NCBI RefSeq assembly: GCF_036347135.1
Contig: NZ_CP108938.1
Coordinates: 3,968,001 to 4,032,000, forward strand
Length of the DNA stretch: 64,000 bases
Direction: 5' to 3'
From: Streptomyces sp. NBC_00775
GTDB lineage: Bacteria > Actinomycetota > Actinomycetes > Streptomycetales > Streptomycetaceae
Translations under genes and position numbers: made by a program
Shown: positions 1 to 9,131 of the stretch, piece by piece
Numbering within the stretch: the first letter of the stretch is position 1
How the letters are laid out: each line of letters starts with the position of its first letter
The notes under the pieces: generated by a model
The model's input: only the letters and a program-made list of their open reading frames with translations
What the model was told of the DNA's origin: nothing
Database searches by the model: none

Positions 1-69
1 CCCAGCAAGCCCCCCTTCTGAGCACCTCACCCTCACGTCCCCTTAGATCAGGCAGGGAGCCGCATCCCG

Positions 70-1662
70 ATGTCCGAGCCGGAACAGCTGCAACACCCCG
101 ACATCCACACCACCGCGGGCAAGCTCGCGGACTTGCAGCGCCGCATTCAAGAAGCGACGCACGCCGGCTCGGAGCGCGCCGTCGAAAAGCAGCACGCCAA
201 GGGCAAGTTGACGGCCCGTGAGCGCATCGAGCTGCTGATGGACGAAGGGTCCTTCGTCGAGTTCGACGAGTTCGCACAGCACCGGTCGACCGACTTCGGG
301 CTGGAGAACAACCGCCCGTACGGCGACGGTGTCGTCACCGGCTACGGCACGGTCGACGGCCGCCCCGTCGCCGTGTTCTCGCAGGACTTCACCGTCTTCG
401 GCGGCGCCCTCGGCGAGGTCTTCGGCCAGAAGATCATGAAGGTGATGGACTTCGCGCTGAAGACCGGCTGTCCGGTCATCGGTATCAACGACTCCGGTGG
501 CGCCCGTATCCAGGAGGGTGTCAGCGCCCTCGGGATGTACGGGGAGATCTTCCGCCGGAACACCCATGCGTCCGGCGTGATTCCGCAGATCTCGCTCGTC
601 GTCGGGCCCTGCGCGGGCGGCGCCGTGTACTCCCCCGCGATCACCGACTTCACGGTCATGGTCGACCAGACCTCGCACATGTTCATCACCGGCCCGGACG
701 TCATCAAGACGGTCACCGGCGAGGACGTCGGCTTCGAGGAGCTGGGCGGGGCCAGGACCCACAACTCCGTCTCCGGCGTGGCGCATCACATGGCCGGGGA
801 CGAGAAGGACGCCATCGAGTACGTCAAGCAGTTGCTGTCGTACCTGCCGTCCAACAACCTCAGCGAGCCCCCGGTGTTCCCGGAGGAGGCGGACCTCACC
901 CTCACCGACGAGGACCGCGAGCTGGACACGATCGTGCCGGACAGCGCGAACCAGCCGTACGACATGCACGCGGTGATCGAACACATCCTGGACGACGCCG
1001 AGTTCTTCGAGACGCAGGCACTGTTCGCGCCGAACATCCTCACGGGATTCGGGCGGGTCGAGGGGCACCCCGTCGGCATCGTCGCCAACCAGCCGATGCA
1101 GTTCGCCGGCTGCCTCGACATCGACGCCTCCGAGAAGGCGGCCCGCTTCGTGCGGACCTGCGACGCCTTCAACGTTCCCGTCATCACCTTCGTGGACGTG
1201 CCCGGCTTCCTCCCGGGCGTCGACCAGGAGCACACCGGCATCATCCGCCGCGGCGCCAAGCTGATCTACGCCTACGCCGAGGCCACCGTCCCCCTCATCA
1301 CCGTCATCACCCGCAAGGCGTTCGGCGGCGCGTACGACGTCATGGGCTCCAAGCACCTCGGCGCCGACCTCAACCTGGCCTGGCCGACGGCGCAGATCGC
1401 GGTGATGGGCGCGCAGGGCGCGGTGAACATCCTGCACCGCCGCACCATCGCGGCCGCCGAGGACCAGGAGGCGACCCGGGCCCGGCTGATCCAGGAGTAC
1501 GAGGACACGCTGCTGAACCCCTACACGGCGGCCGAGCGCGGCTACATCGACGGCGTGATCATGCCGTCCCAGACCCGCTCCCACGTCGTCCGGGGTCTGC
1601 GTCAACTGCGTACGAAGCGGGAATCACTGCCTCCGAAGAAGCACGGCAACATCCCGCTGTAG
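70..1662 (+). CDS. pccB: Acyl-CoA carboxylase beta subunit (propionyl-CoA carboxylase carboxyltransferase)
   Basis: 530 aa carboxyltransferase subunit. It moves CO2 from carboxybiotin on the alpha subunit to propionyl-CoA, giving methylmalonyl-CoA for polyketide and fatty acid extender supply. The family signature [18 protein letters not shown] lies near residues 45-62. The first oxyanion-hole motif SGGARIQEG is at 142-150 and the second, FGGAYD, at 418-423. Asp423 lines up with the Asp known to select propionyl-CoA in the S. coelicolor PccB crystal structure (AccB has Ile there), which supports Pcc over Acc. ATG start with GGGAG about 11 nt upstream. The epsilon subunit follows 31 nt later; the biotin-carrying alpha subunit is 3 kb downstream on the same strand. 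Confidence 0.95.
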   Translation: MSEPEQLQHPDIHTTAGKLADLQRRIQEATHAGSERAVEKQHAKGKLTARERIELLMDEGSFVEFDEFAQHRSTDFGLENNRPYGDGVVTGYGTVDGRPVAVFSQDFTVFGGALGEVFGQKIMKVMDFALKTGCPVIGINDSGGARIQEGVSALGMYGEIFRRNTHASGVIPQISLVVGPCAGGAVYSPAITDFTVMVDQTSHMFITGPDVIKTVTGEDVGFEELGGARTHNSVSGVAHHMAGDEKDAIEYVKQLLSYLPSNNLSEPPVFPEEADLTLTDEDRELDTIVPDSANQPYDMHAVIEHILDDAEFFETQALFAPNILTGFGRVEGHPVGIVANQPMQFAGCLDIDASEKAARFVRTCDAFNVPVITFVDVPGFLPGVDQEHTGIIRRGAKLIYAYAEATVPLITVITRKAFGGAYDVMGSKHLGADLNLAWPTAQIAVMGAQGAVNILHRRTIAAAEDQEATRARLIQEYEDTLLNPYTAAERGYIDGVIMPSQTRSHVVRGLRQLRTKRESLPPKKHGNIPL

Positions 1663-1693
1663 ACCCCTGTAGACCCGGATCCTGGGAGCAGAC

Positions 1694-1903
1694 ATGACGA
1701 TCAAGGTCGTACGGGGCAATCCGACCCCGGAGGAGCTGGCCGCCGCACTGGCGGTGGTCAGGGCGCGCGCCGCGACGGCGGTCTCCACCCCGTCCGGCGC
1801 GCCGCAGGAGCCGGACGCCTGGGCGGACCCGGCCCGGGTGGCCATGAGCCGCGTACCGGCCCCGGGCCCGAAGGCCTGGAGCCGCACGTACTGGCCCGGC
1901 TAG
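1694..1903 (+). CDS. pccE: Acyl-CoA carboxylase epsilon subunit
   Basis: 69 aa. Small non-catalytic subunit that binds the beta core and raises activity of actinomycete acyl-CoA carboxylases. It shows the typical start MTIKVVRGNPTPEELAALA-like helix, an Ala/Pro-rich middle and a tail ending in SRTYWPG, as in actinobacterial epsilon proteins. Start ATG has GGGAG upstream. Co-transcription with pccB is likely given the 31-nt gap and no hairpin between them. Sequence outside the N-terminal helix is poorly conserved in this family, so the call rests on that helix, size and position. Confidence 0.9.
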   Translation: MTIKVVRGNPTPEELAAALAVVRARAATAVSTPSGAPQEPDAWADPARVAMSRVPAPGPKAWSRTYWPG

Positions 1904-1927
1904 AGCAGTTCCGCGGAAGCAGTCGCG

Positions 1928-3061
1928 CTAGAGCAGTTCCGCCAGGACTTCGGCCATCACCGTGTACCCCACGTCATTCGGGTGCAGGTGATCGCCGAAG
2001 TCGTACGCCGGGTGCAGCCGGTCCGGGTCTCCCGGATCGGCCAGCACGCGGTTGAGGTCCACCACGGCGTCCCATTCCCCCGAGCCGCGGATCCACTCGT
2101 TCACCTCGTGGCTCACCTTCGCCGCGTGCTCGCCCCAGTGGTCGGAGCCGCCGAAGGGCAGCAGGGTGGACCCGATCACGCGTAGCCCCCTCGCGCGCGC
2201 CTGCCGTATCAACTCCCGGTAGCCGTCGATGAGTTCATCGGTCTCCAGCACCGGCGCGGGCTTGTACGTCGGCTGTTCGTCCGTCTCGCTGAAGCCGATG
2301 TCGTTGAGGCCCTGGAGCACCACGAGCGTGTCCACGCCGGGGTGGTCGAGGACGTCGCGCCCGAGGCGGTGGACGCCCTTCTCGCCGTACCAGGCCGAGT
2401 CGTTGAGCAGCAGATTCCCGCCGATGCCCGTATTGAGCACGGGCCGCCCGGTGCGTTCGGCGAGCGCGTCGGACCAGCGGCGGTTCGCGCCCGGGGTCGA
2501 GCCGAAGCCGTCGGTGAGGGAGTCCCCGAAGAGCGCCACGGCGTCCGTACGGCCGCCCGTGTCGACCTCGACGGCCGTCAGGACGTACCAGGACTCGGTG
2601 GTCTCGCCGAAGCCCTGGCCGTCGATGTCGTCGAGGCGGTTCCCCTCCCCCCGGTAGCTGGTCGCGAAGGCCTGCGCGTGGAAGGTCGCGGGCCCGGTGG
2701 CGGTATCGAAGTGGAGGGTGACGGTCACCGACTCCAGGGATTCCAGGGCGAGTTCGACCGGGTCGCTGACGACGAGCCCGCGCGCCGGGATCTCGGCATG
2801 GGCGGCCCCCTCGAAGGTGAGCCGCCGCACCGAGCCCGCCTCGACGGCGGCCCCCTCTCCCGTACGGGCCACGGTGGCGCCCGCGATCCGCAGCGGCGAG
2901 GTGCCGTAGGTGTGGGAGAGCCGGACGCGGAGCCGGGGGCCGCCCGCGGTGAGGCGGACGACCTGGCGCAGCGACTGGCGCCAGAAGCTCTCGCGCGACC
3001 AGTTGGGGGTGAAGCCTTCACTGGGGAGCTGGGGCGATGCGGTCCAGGCGGTGGTGAACAC
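1928..3061 (-). CDS. SGNH/GDSL-family hydrolase
   Basis: 377 aa from a GTG start at 3061. I chose this start because AAGGAGGG sits 7 nt upstream; the longer reading from 3109 has no such site. A beta-rich N-terminal half of about 180 residues precedes the SGNH domain. Block I is GDSLTDG, block II NTGIGGN, block III LQGLNDIG, and block V DHLHPND near the C-terminus carries the Asp/His pair. These supply the Ser-Asp-His triad and Gly/Asn oxyanion ligands of esterases and lipases. No signal peptide is seen with this start, so it is probably cytoplasmic. The substrate is unknown. Convergent with pccE (24 nt apart). Confidence 0.88.
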   Translation of the reverse strand: MFTTAWTASPQLPSEGFTPNWSRESFWRQSLRQVVRLTAGGPRLRVRLSHTYGTSPLRIAGATVARTGEGAAVEAGSVRRLTFEGAAHAEIPARGLVVSDPVELALESLESVTVTLHFDTATGPATFHAQAFATSYRGEGNRLDDIDGQGFGETTESWYVLTAVEVDTGGRTDAVALFGDSLTDGFGSTPGANRRWSDALAERTGRPVLNTGIGGNLLLNDSAWYGEKGVHRLGRDVLDHPGVDTLVVLQGLNDIGFSETDEQPTYKPAPVLETDELIDGYRELIRQARARGLRVIGSTLLPFGGSDHWGEHAAKVSHEVNEWIRGSGEWDAVVDLNRVLADPGDPDRLHPAYDFGDHLHPNDVGYTVMAEVLAELL

Positions 3062-3173
3062 GGCAGTTCCCTCCTTAAAAGGGACCAGGGTTCCTTTAGC
3101 TGACCTCATGACCGTAGCAGGCGCACGAACACTAAAGAAACCTCAGACCCATTTACACGGGACGTACGCAAGT

Positions 3174-3189
3174 TGAGTACGCGTACTCA
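3174..3189. promoter_or_regulatory. Perfect 16-bp palindrome upstream of the small membrane protein gene
   Basis: TGAGTACGCGTACTCA is a perfect 8+8 inverted repeat, 36 nt before the ATG of the 42-codon gene at 3226. It lies in the short divergent gap between that gene and the SGNH hydrolase, so it may be an operator or part of a promoter (TTGAGT could serve as a -35 element). The cognate protein is not known from the sequence. Confidence 0.5.
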
Positions 3190-3225
3190 GGCGCGCGACC
3201 CCCTCACCACCGCACGATCGAGGAC

Positions 3226-3354
3226 ATGCTGTGGTCCGACCCGGAGAACGAGCCCCCCAAGGAACTCCGCGACATGCAGGACATGTTGCGGCGCCTGGGC
3301 GTTCTCATGGCGCTGGCCATGGTGCTCGCGATGATCGTGCTCGGCATCATGTGA
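3226..3354 (+). CDS. mmpB: 42-aa single-pass membrane protein, MmpB-like
   Basis: A very short gene reading MLWSDPENEPPKELRDMQDM followed by one hydrophobic helix of about 20 residues (LGVLMALAMVLAMIVLGIM) ending at the stop. The polar, acidic head and terminal helix suggest a tail-anchored or N-in membrane protein. Size, opening residues and position beside maf match what I remember as the morphogenic membrane protein MmpB of Streptomyces; that name is from memory and unverified. GATCGAGGAC upstream gives a modest ribosome site. The 16-bp palindrome at 3174 lies just upstream. The maf gene starts 67 nt after the stop. Confidence 0.72.
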   Translation: MLWSDPENEPPKELRDMQDMLRRLGVLMALAMVLAMIVLGIM

Positions 3355-3421
3355 ACCGGTGGCACGTGTCGGGTGAACCGGCGGTACGGCGTGGGCCGAT
3401 CGGCGCCGATACCCTGACCGC

Positions 3422-4042
3422 ATGACCGATCAGCCGCGCCGCCGTCTCGTGCTCGCCTCGCAGTCCCCCGCCCGGCTCAACCTGCTGCGGCAGGCCGGAC
3501 TCGCCCCCGAGGTGATCGTGAGCGGGGTCGACGAGGACGCCGTGACCGCGCCCACCCCCGCCGAACTCGCGCTCGCGCTGGCCGAGGCGAAGGCCTCCGT
3601 CGTGGCGGCGAAGCCCGAGGTCCAGGGCGCGCTGGTGATCGGCTGCGACTCGGTCCTCGACCTGGACGGCGAGGCGCTCGGCAAGCCCGCCGACGCGGAG
3701 GAGGCCACCGCCCGCTGGAAGTCGATGCGCGGCCGGGCGGGCACGCTCCAGACGGGGCACTGCGTCTACGACACGGCGGCCAAGCGCTATGTCGCCGCGG
3801 TCGCCTCCACGGTGGTCCGCTTCGGCGACCCGACCGACGCCGAGATCGCCGCGTACGTCGCCTCGGGCGAACCCCTCTACGTGGCGGGCGCGTTCACCCT
3901 CGACGGCCGCTCGGCCCCGTTCATCGAGGGCATCGACGGCGACCACGGCAACGTCATCGGTATCTCGCTGCCGCTGGTGCGCCGTCTGCTGGCCGAACTG
4001 GGCGTCGGCATCACGGACTTGTGGACGCCGCCGGAGAAGTGA
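3422..4042 (+). CDS. maf: Maf-family nucleotide pyrophosphatase
   Basis: 206 aa. House-cleaning pyrophosphatase that hydrolyses non-canonical or modified NTPs (dTTP/UTP or methylated bases in characterised relatives); Maf proteins are also tied to septum formation. The opening [18 protein letters not shown] is the Maf signature, and the [16 protein letters not shown] segment carries the conserved Asp and Lys-Pro region of the active site. Length is normal for Maf (about 190-210 aa). ATG start. It follows the 42-aa membrane protein on the same strand and ends 13 nt before the stop of a convergent membrane gene. Confidence 0.93.
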   Translation: MTDQPRRRLVLASQSPARLNLLRQAGLAPEVIVSGVDEDAVTAPTPAELALALAEAKASVVAAKPEVQGALVIGCDSVLDLDGEALGKPADAEEATARWKSMRGRAGTLQTGHCVYDTAAKRYVAAVASTVVRFGDPTDAEIAAYVASGEPLYVAGAFTLDGRSAPFIEGIDGDHGNVIGISLPLVRRLLAELGVGITDLWTPPEK

Positions 4043-4055
4043 TCAGGAGAGGCGA

Positions 4056-4565
4056 TCAGGACGCCGACGGGGCCGGCGGTGCGGCGATCGAGGCTCCGCC
4101 TCCGGTGTCGCCGTTCTTGCCGCCCTCGGGGTCCTCGCCGTCCCCGGGCGCGGCGTCGGCGGGACCGGCGGCCTCCCGGCGGTCGTACGCCATCAGGGTG
4201 AACACGATCAGCCCGAGCACCACCATCATGAAGGCGAACGCGCCCCAGCCCACCAGGCCCACCGTGAACGCGCCGAGCATGCCGTGCACCACGGCGGCAC
4301 TGATGAGCAGGACGCGGCCGACGACACCCGGGGCGCGGTCGCGCAGGGCGATCAGCAGGGCAGCCAGACCGCACGCCGCGAAGTAGAGGCCGAAGACCAC
4401 CCCCCCGACCTTCGACGACATGGACATCACGTCCGAGTCGATGCCGGCCATGGACATGTCCTGGCGGTCGACGACCACGCCGAGGAACCAGTTCAGCAAC
4501 CCGATGCCGAGCGCCTCCACGAAGAGCACGATCGCCGCCACCCACGCCACCGGTCTGCGTACCAC
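4056..4565 (-). CDS. Four-helix membrane protein of unknown function
   Basis: About 169 aa from a GTG at 4565, preceded by GGGTGGGGA; the frame is open further upstream to 4748 but that part looks non-coding. Four hydrophobic segments are visible (WVAAIVLFVEALGIGLLNWFLG; VVFGLYFAACGLAALLIAL; GRVLLISAAVVHGMLGAFTVG; WGAFAFMMVVLGLIVFTLM). A short Met/Ser-rich loop follows helix 1, and a Pro/Gly/Asp-rich hydrophilic tail of about 45 residues probably faces the cytoplasm. No enzyme motif is recognised. It is convergent with maf, and divergent from accA2 across about 355 nt. Confidence 0.75.
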   Translation of the reverse strand: MVRRPVAWVAAIVLFVEALGIGLLNWFLGVVVDRQDMSMAGIDSDVMSMSSKVGGVVFGLYFAACGLAALLIALRDRAPGVVGRVLLISAAVVHGMLGAFTVGLVGWGAFAFMMVVLGLIVFTLMAYDRREAAGPADAAPGDGEDPEGGKNGDTGGGASIAAPPAPSAS

Positions 4566-4920
4566 CGGTCCCCACCCACTTCCGAGTGCTGTTACCCCAA
4601 GTACGTTCGAGACATCCCGAACGCTACTAACGGGTAAAGCGCGGGACAAGTGTTCTGCCGAGGGCAAAGAATCATTGGGCCATTCGTAGGGACTCCACAA
4701 AGAAACGTTGTGGGGCGCAGCACGGAGGGACAGAGACCTTGACCACATCGGAGGGCTAGGGTTCAGGGAAGGATTCCTGCGTGCCGTGGTGCGACAAGGG
4801 ATTTTGAGGGTCGGGCAAGCCTCGCATCACGCTCCGTGTGGGCAAGCTCACCACTGGGGACGGGTCGAAAGGTCGTGTCGGCAGTCCCTAAACTCGGCTT
4901 GTTTCAAGGAGGGAGCCATC
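4566..4920. other. Gene-free divergent region upstream of accA2
   Basis: No convincing gene. It holds the promoters for the membrane protein (leftward) and accA2 (rightward). A small inverted repeat, CCACAA-N7-TTGTGG, lies at 4695-4713. A TAAACT -10-like hexamer near 4888 sits about 30 nt before the accA2 start and just ahead of its strong AAGGAGGGA ribosome site. Confidence 0.5.
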
Positions 4921-6693
4921 GTGCGCAAGGTGCTCATCGCCAACCGTGGCGAAATCGCTGTCCGCGTGGCCCGGGCGTGCCGGGATGCCGGGATCGCGAG
5001 CGTTGCCGTGTATGCGGAACCGGACCGGGACGCTCTGCATGTCCGTGCGGCGGACGAGGCGTTCGCGTTGGGCGGTGACACCCCGGCCACCAGTTACCTG
5101 GACATCGCCAAGGTGCTGCAGGCCGCCAAGGATGCGGGGGCGGATGCCATCCACCCCGGTTACGGCTTCCTGTCCGAGAACGCCGAGTTCGCCCAGGCCG
5201 TTCTCGACGCCAACCTGATCTGGATTGGCCCGCCCCCGCAGGCCATCCGTGACCTCGGGGACAAGGTCGCCGCCCGGCACATCGCCCAGCGCGCCGGCGC
5301 CCCCCTGGTCGCGGGCACCCCCGACCCGGTCTCCGGCGCGGAGGAGGTCGTGGCGTTCGCCGAGCAGCACGGCCTGCCGATCGCGATCAAGGCCGCGTTC
5401 GGCGGTGGCGGGCGCGGTCTGAAGGTCGCCCGCACCCTGGAGGAGGTCCCCGAGCTGTACGAGTCCGCGGTGCGCGAGGCGGTCGCCGCGTTCGGGCGGG
5501 GCGAGTGCTTCGTCGAGCGTTACCTCGACAAGCCCCGCCACGTGGAGACGCAGTGCCTGGCCGACTCCCACGGCAACGTCGTCGTCGTCTCCACCCGTGA
5601 CTGCTCGCTGCAGCGCCGCCACCAGAAGCTGGTCGAGGAGGCGCCCGCGCCGTTCCTCTCCGACGCGCAGGTCGCCGAGCTGTACGCCTCCTCCAAGGCC
5701 ATCCTGAAGGAGGCCGGCTACGTCGGCGCCGGCACCGTGGAGTTCCTCGTCGGCATGGACGGCACGATCTCCTTCCTGGAGGTCAACACCCGCCTGCAGG
5801 TCGAGCACCCCGTCACCGAGGAAGTCGCCGGGATCGACCTGGTCCGCGAAATGTTCCGCATCGCCGACGGCGAGCCTCTCGGCTACGGCGACCCCGAACT
5901 GCGCGGCCACTCCATCGAGTTCCGCATCAACGGCGAAGACCCCGGCCGCGGCTTCCTGCCCGCCCCGGGCACCGTCACCGCCTTCGCCGCGCCGACCGGC
6001 CCGGGTGTGCGGCTGGACGCGGGCGTGGAGTCCGGCAGCGTGATCGGCCCGGCCTGGGACTCCCTGCTCGCCAAGCTGATCGTCACCGGCGCCACCCGCG
6101 AACAGGCCCTCCAGCGCGCCGCCCGCGCCCTCGCCGAATTCCAGGTGGAGGGCATGGCCACCGCCATCCCCTTCCACCGCGCGGTCGTCACCGACCCGGC
6201 CTTCGCCCCCGAACTGGGCGGCTCGGACGCGCCGTTCACGGTCCACACCCGCTGGATCGAGACCGAGTTCGTCAACGAGATCCCCGCCTTCACGACCTCC
6301 ACCGACACCGAGGCCGAGGAGGAGCCGGGCCGCGAGACCGTGGTCGTCGAGGTCGGCGGCAAGCGCCTGGAGGTCTCCCTGCCGGTCTCGCTGGGCATGT
6401 CGCTGGCCCGCACCGGACTTGCCGCCGGCGCCAAGCCCAAGCGCCGCGCCGCCAAGAAGTCCGGCCCCGTCGCCTCCGGTGACACCCTCGCCTCCCCGAT
6501 GCAGGGCACCATCGTCAAGGTCGCCGTCGAGGAAGGCCAGGAAGTCAACGAAGGCGACCTGATCGTCGTCCTGGAAGCCATGAAGATGGAACAGCCCCTC
6601 AACGCCCACCGCTCCGGCACCATCAAGGGCCTGAGCGCGGAGGTCGGCGCGTCCGTCACCTCCGGCGCCGCCATCTGCGAAATCAAGGACTGA
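4921..6693 (+). CDS. accA2: Biotinylated acyl-CoA carboxylase alpha subunit (biotin carboxylase + BCCP)
   Basis: 590 aa from GTG at 4921, which has AAGGAGGGA 7 nt upstream; the frame is open from 4708 but that extension does not resemble the family. N-terminal biotin carboxylase starts [20 protein letters not shown] and includes [13 protein letters not shown], the ATP-grasp glycine loop [12 protein letters not shown] and catalytic [15 protein letters not shown] Lys/Ala-rich hinge ([11 protein letters not shown]) leads to a C-terminal biotin carrier domain with EAMKM; the biotinylated Lys is near residue 555. Length equals the S. coelicolor AccA1/AccA2 proteins (590 aa). It carboxylates its own biotin with ATP and bicarbonate and serves PccB and probably AccB. 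A strong hairpin follows at 6718. Confidence 0.95.
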   Translation: MRKVLIANRGEIAVRVARACRDAGIASVAVYAEPDRDALHVRAADEAFALGGDTPATSYLDIAKVLQAAKDAGADAIHPGYGFLSENAEFAQAVLDANLIWIGPPPQAIRDLGDKVAARHIAQRAGAPLVAGTPDPVSGAEEVVAFAEQHGLPIAIKAAFGGGGRGLKVARTLEEVPELYESAVREAVAAFGRGECFVERYLDKPRHVETQCLADSHGNVVVVSTRDCSLQRRHQKLVEEAPAPFLSDAQVAELYASSKAILKEAGYVGAGTVEFLVGMDGTISFLEVNTRLQVEHPVTEEVAGIDLVREMFRIADGEPLGYGDPELRGHSIEFRINGEDPGRGFLPAPGTVTAFAAPTGPGVRLDAGVESGSVIGPAWDSLLAKLIVTGATREQALQRAARALAEFQVEGMATAIPFHRAVVTDPAFAPELGGSDAPFTVHTRWIETEFVNEIPAFTTSTDTEAEEEPGRETVVVEVGGKRLEVSLPVSLGMSLARTGLAAGAKPKRRAAKKSGPVASGDTLASPMQGTIVKVAVEEGQEVNEGDLIVVLEAMKMEQPLNAHRSGTIKGLSAEVGASVTSGAAICEIKD

Positions 6694-6717
6694 TCACTCA
6701 GTCTCTGTGTGACACCC

Positions 6718-6760
6718 GAAGCGCCCGGCGGACTGGAGCAGTCAGTCCGCCGGGCGCTTC
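6718..6760. terminator. Hairpin terminator between accA2 and a convergent membrane gene
   Basis: An 18-bp perfect stem (GAAGCGCCCGGCGGACTG and its complement) with a 7-nt loop, then TTC-rich sequence. It lies in the 89-nt convergent gap and can stop transcription from both sides. Confidence 0.85.
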
Positions 6761-6782
6761 GTTCTTCCCCCGTCCCCCGTGG

Positions 6783-7484
6783 CTATGCGGTACGCACCCA
6801 GCCGATGCCCTGGCGGATGATGACCAGGCCCGCCACCCCGAAGGCGATGCCCATCATCACGAAGGAGAGGACGGTGACGGGCATGATGCCGCCCGCGTAA
6901 CCGACGACGTTGAGCGGCATCGACAGGATCAGCACCCAGGCCGCCCAGGGCGCGATCACCCGGCCCCGCAGCAGCGCCACCCCGAGCAGGATCGCGCCCA
7001 CGACGTGCGCGAACACGAAGTAGAGGGTCGGCACACCGACCACCGGCAGCTCGAACGTGCCGTCCCCGATCTTGGCCAGCACCGACTGGCTCACGCCCTT
7101 GTGGAGCCCGCCGAGCGCGACCACGTCCAGCGACGGCGTCACGGAGATCGCCGCCATTCCGGTGCCGAGCAGGAGCATCCCCCACAGTCCGAGCTTCGGC
7201 GAGTACCGCATGGCCAGCAGCCCCACGACGACCGTGCCGGCCACGAGGGCGATCGTCCCCAGTACCCAGCCCCAGACGGTGAGTTCGGTGATCGACCGGT
7301 GGTCGGCGATCTGGTTGATCATCTCCCTGTTGGAGTCGGCGGTCCCGTACGGAATGAGCGCTATGGCGGCCGCGAACAGCAGCGGGCCGAGCGCCGCCGT
7401 GACCGCCATGATCCTGCGGCCTGTCGTGGCCCCCGAAGCGGTGGCCTCGGCAACGGTATGTGCGCGTGACGGCGTCGCGGTCAT
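6783..7484 (-). CDS. Integral membrane protein, six hydrophobic helices
   Basis: 233 aa from ATG at 7484, preceded by GGGGA; the frame continues to 7562 without a good ribosome site. After a polar Thr/Ala-rich head of about 25 residues there are roughly six hydrophobic segments, beginning IMAVTAALGPLLFAAAIALIP and ending SFVMMGIAFGVAGLVIIRQG. Between helices 1 and 2 is a conserved-looking polar loop (DSNREMINQIADHRSI). The layout resembles small actinobacterial DUF4386-type membrane proteins, but I cannot assign a family with certainty. Function is unknown. Next gene upstream is a LuxR-type regulator on the other side of a 166-nt gap. Confidence 0.75.
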   Translation of the reverse strand: MTATPSRAHTVAEATASGATTGRRIMAVTAALGPLLFAAAIALIPYGTADSNREMINQIADHRSITELTVWGWVLGTIALVAGTVVVGLLAMRYSPKLGLWGMLLLGTGMAAISVTPSLDVVALGGLHKGVSQSVLAKIGDGTFELPVVGVPTLYFVFAHVVGAILLGVALLRGRVIAPWAAWVLILSMPLNVVGYAGGIMPVTVLSFVMMGIAFGVAGLVIIRQGIGWVRTA

Positions 7485-7650
7485 CGAAGTCCCCCTAGGC
7501 AGACCGCCCCTGGTCGGGACGTCCTGCCCCCAGTGAAGCGACCGGACCTGGCCCATGACCATCCGTCAATTCTGACCGGTCGCGACATGTCGTGTCCTCG
7601 CGTGCCGGAGGGCGGGCCGCGTCAGGGCCACGTCAGGGTCGTGTCGACGG

Positions 7651-8646
7651 TCAGTCGTCGAGCAGCCCCAGGTCCCTGCCGCGCCGCAGCAGCGCCGCCG
7701 TGTGCCCGGCCTCCAGTTTCCGGTGCAGGGAGGCGATATAGCCGCGTACGGTCGCCGCCGAGAGCCCCATCCTGTTCGCCGCCTCCGTGGCCGTACGGCC
7801 GCTGTCGAGGTGCACCAGGGTCCGGTGCTCCTGCTCGGTCACGCCGAACAGCCGGGCGGCGGCGCGCCCTTGGGCGAGGTCGCGGAGCAGCAGGAGTGTG
7901 GGGAGCCCGGGCGCGGTCGGGGAGAGGGGCCGTACCTCGACATGGCGTACGGCGAAGGGCACGGTCCCGGCGACGCGGGGGTCCTCGCGTACGAGGGGCA
8001 GCAGGGCGGCGGCGGCCGCGTTGAGGGCGTACGGGTGTCCGTGCTCGTCGAGGGCGGCGACGCCGCGGCCCTGGCTGCCGACCAGTTCCAGGGCTACGGC
8101 GGAGAGGGCGATCAGGCGCTTGCGCTCGGCCAGGTGGCGTTCCGCCGCCGCGAGCTGGAGCTGCGCGAAGCCGAGGAGGTCGCGTTCCCTTTCGTTGAAG
8201 TCGCTGCCGCTGCGGACGAGGGCGTACCCCTTGACGATCGTCGTGTCCGAGCCGCCCGAGGCGACGAGGTGCCGGCGCATCCCGAAGGGCCGGAAGTCCA
8301 GGTTGAAGCAGTGGGTGCGCTGCCACTGCCGGTCCCCGGCCACGTCGCTGACCTTCCAGGCCTCGGGGGTCGGTGTCTGGAGCATGACCTCGGTCAGCGG
8401 GTGGTCCAGGGGATGGTTGTAGATCACCATCGGGTCCTCGTGGAAGGAACCCTCGGGATGGGAGAGGGCGGCGAGGCCCGTGGTCAGGGAGTCAGCCGAG
8501 AGCCGGTACCACTGGCCCGCGTCGCAGGGGATCAGTTCCATCAGCGCCAGCAGCGCGCGCTCCCGCAACTCCTCGACGGATCCGGCCTCTTCGGCCTCCC
8601 GGACGAGCCGCAGCACGCGGCGCCCGTCCGCACCGCTGATCTCCAT
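7651..8646 (-). CDS. LuxR-type HTH transcriptional regulator
   Basis: 331 aa from ATG at 8646. Residues 268-331 form a LuxR/NarL-type HTH (FGVTEQEHRTLVHLDSGRTATEAANRMGLSAATVRGYIASLHRKL), with the scaffold Glu-Leu and recognition helix spacing of that family. The first 260 residues have no receiver Asp or ATPase motifs; they look like a GAF/PAS-like sensor region, probably reading a small ligand. The run from 8646 to 9090 in the same frame is low-complexity and was excluded. It stands alone, with a repeat-rich gene-free stretch upstream. Its targets cannot be told from the sequence. Confidence 0.85.
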   Translation of the reverse strand: MEISGADGRRVLRLVREAEEAGSVEELRERALLALMELIPCDAGQWYRLSADSLTTGLAALSHPEGSFHEDPMVIYNHPLDHPLTEVMLQTPTPEAWKVSDVAGDRQWQRTHCFNLDFRPFGMRRHLVASGGSDTTIVKGYALVRSGSDFNERERDLLGFAQLQLAAAERHLAERKRLIALSAVALELVGSQGRGVAALDEHGHPYALNAAAAALLPLVREDPRVAGTVPFAVRHVEVRPLSPTAPGLPTLLLLRDLAQGRAAARLFGVTEQEHRTLVHLDSGRTATEAANRMGLSAATVRGYIASLHRKLEAGHTAALLRRGRDLGLLDD

Positions 8647-8890
8647 GCACACTCTCCCGGCGCTGCTCCCGCCAAGGGACGTACCAGAACAAGATACGGC
8701 TTTGCTCCCGCACGGGAAGGCCGTTCGGCAGCCCCCGATGGCACGGTGAACCGCGGCCGCGGGGCAGGAGAGGGCAGGTGAATGCCGTGGTGGGCACGAC
8801 CGCACGGGAGAGAGCGGGGGCGCCCGGGCCCCCGGAGAACCCCGGGGCGCGGCGCGCCCTGCGTGCCGACGCCCGGCGCAGCCCCGCGCG

Positions 8891-8951
8891 GAACGCGCAA
8901 CGGCGGTTCGGACTTCGCGCTGAACGCGCAACGCCGGTTCGGACCTCGCGC
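8891..8951. repeat. 31-bp tandem duplication
   Basis: Two adjacent 31-bp units starting GAACGCGCAACG at 8891 and 8922. They differ at a few positions (GGCGG versus GCCGG, TTCGCGC versus CTCGCGC). No gene overlaps them. Confidence 0.75.
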
Positions 8952-8997
8952 GGTGCGGCGGCCCGGTGCGCGAGAGGCGGGCAGGGCGGGCGGCGCC

Positions 8998-9036
8998 CTG
9001 AAGGGGCGCGGGGCTGTGTCGACATGCGGCTCCGCC
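8998..9036. repeat. Intergenic repeat, second type (copy 1)
   Basis: GGGGCGCGGGGCTGTG followed by CATGCGGCTCCGCCGCG. The same two blocks occur in reverse orientation at 32045-32094, there as CATGTGCGGCTCCGCCGCG. The GCGGC-TCC-GCCGC part can fold into a small hairpin. Confidence 0.6.
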
Positions 9037-9131
9037 GCGATGGGGGTCCCCCCGCTCAAGCGAAGCCGAGAGTGGGGAGCGGCCAGCCACGACGGGCCCG
9101 CGGACGACGCACCGGATTTCCAGCCGATCGC

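Larger units (their letters stand above)
8647..9131. other. Gene-free, repeat-rich stretch
   Basis: 485 nt without a credible gene. It contains a promoter region for the LuxR gene, a 31-bp tandem duplication at 8891-8951, and a Streptomyces-type intergenic repeat from about 8998 whose core is also present (inverted) at 32036-32096. Open frames across it come from GC bias. Confidence 0.6.
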
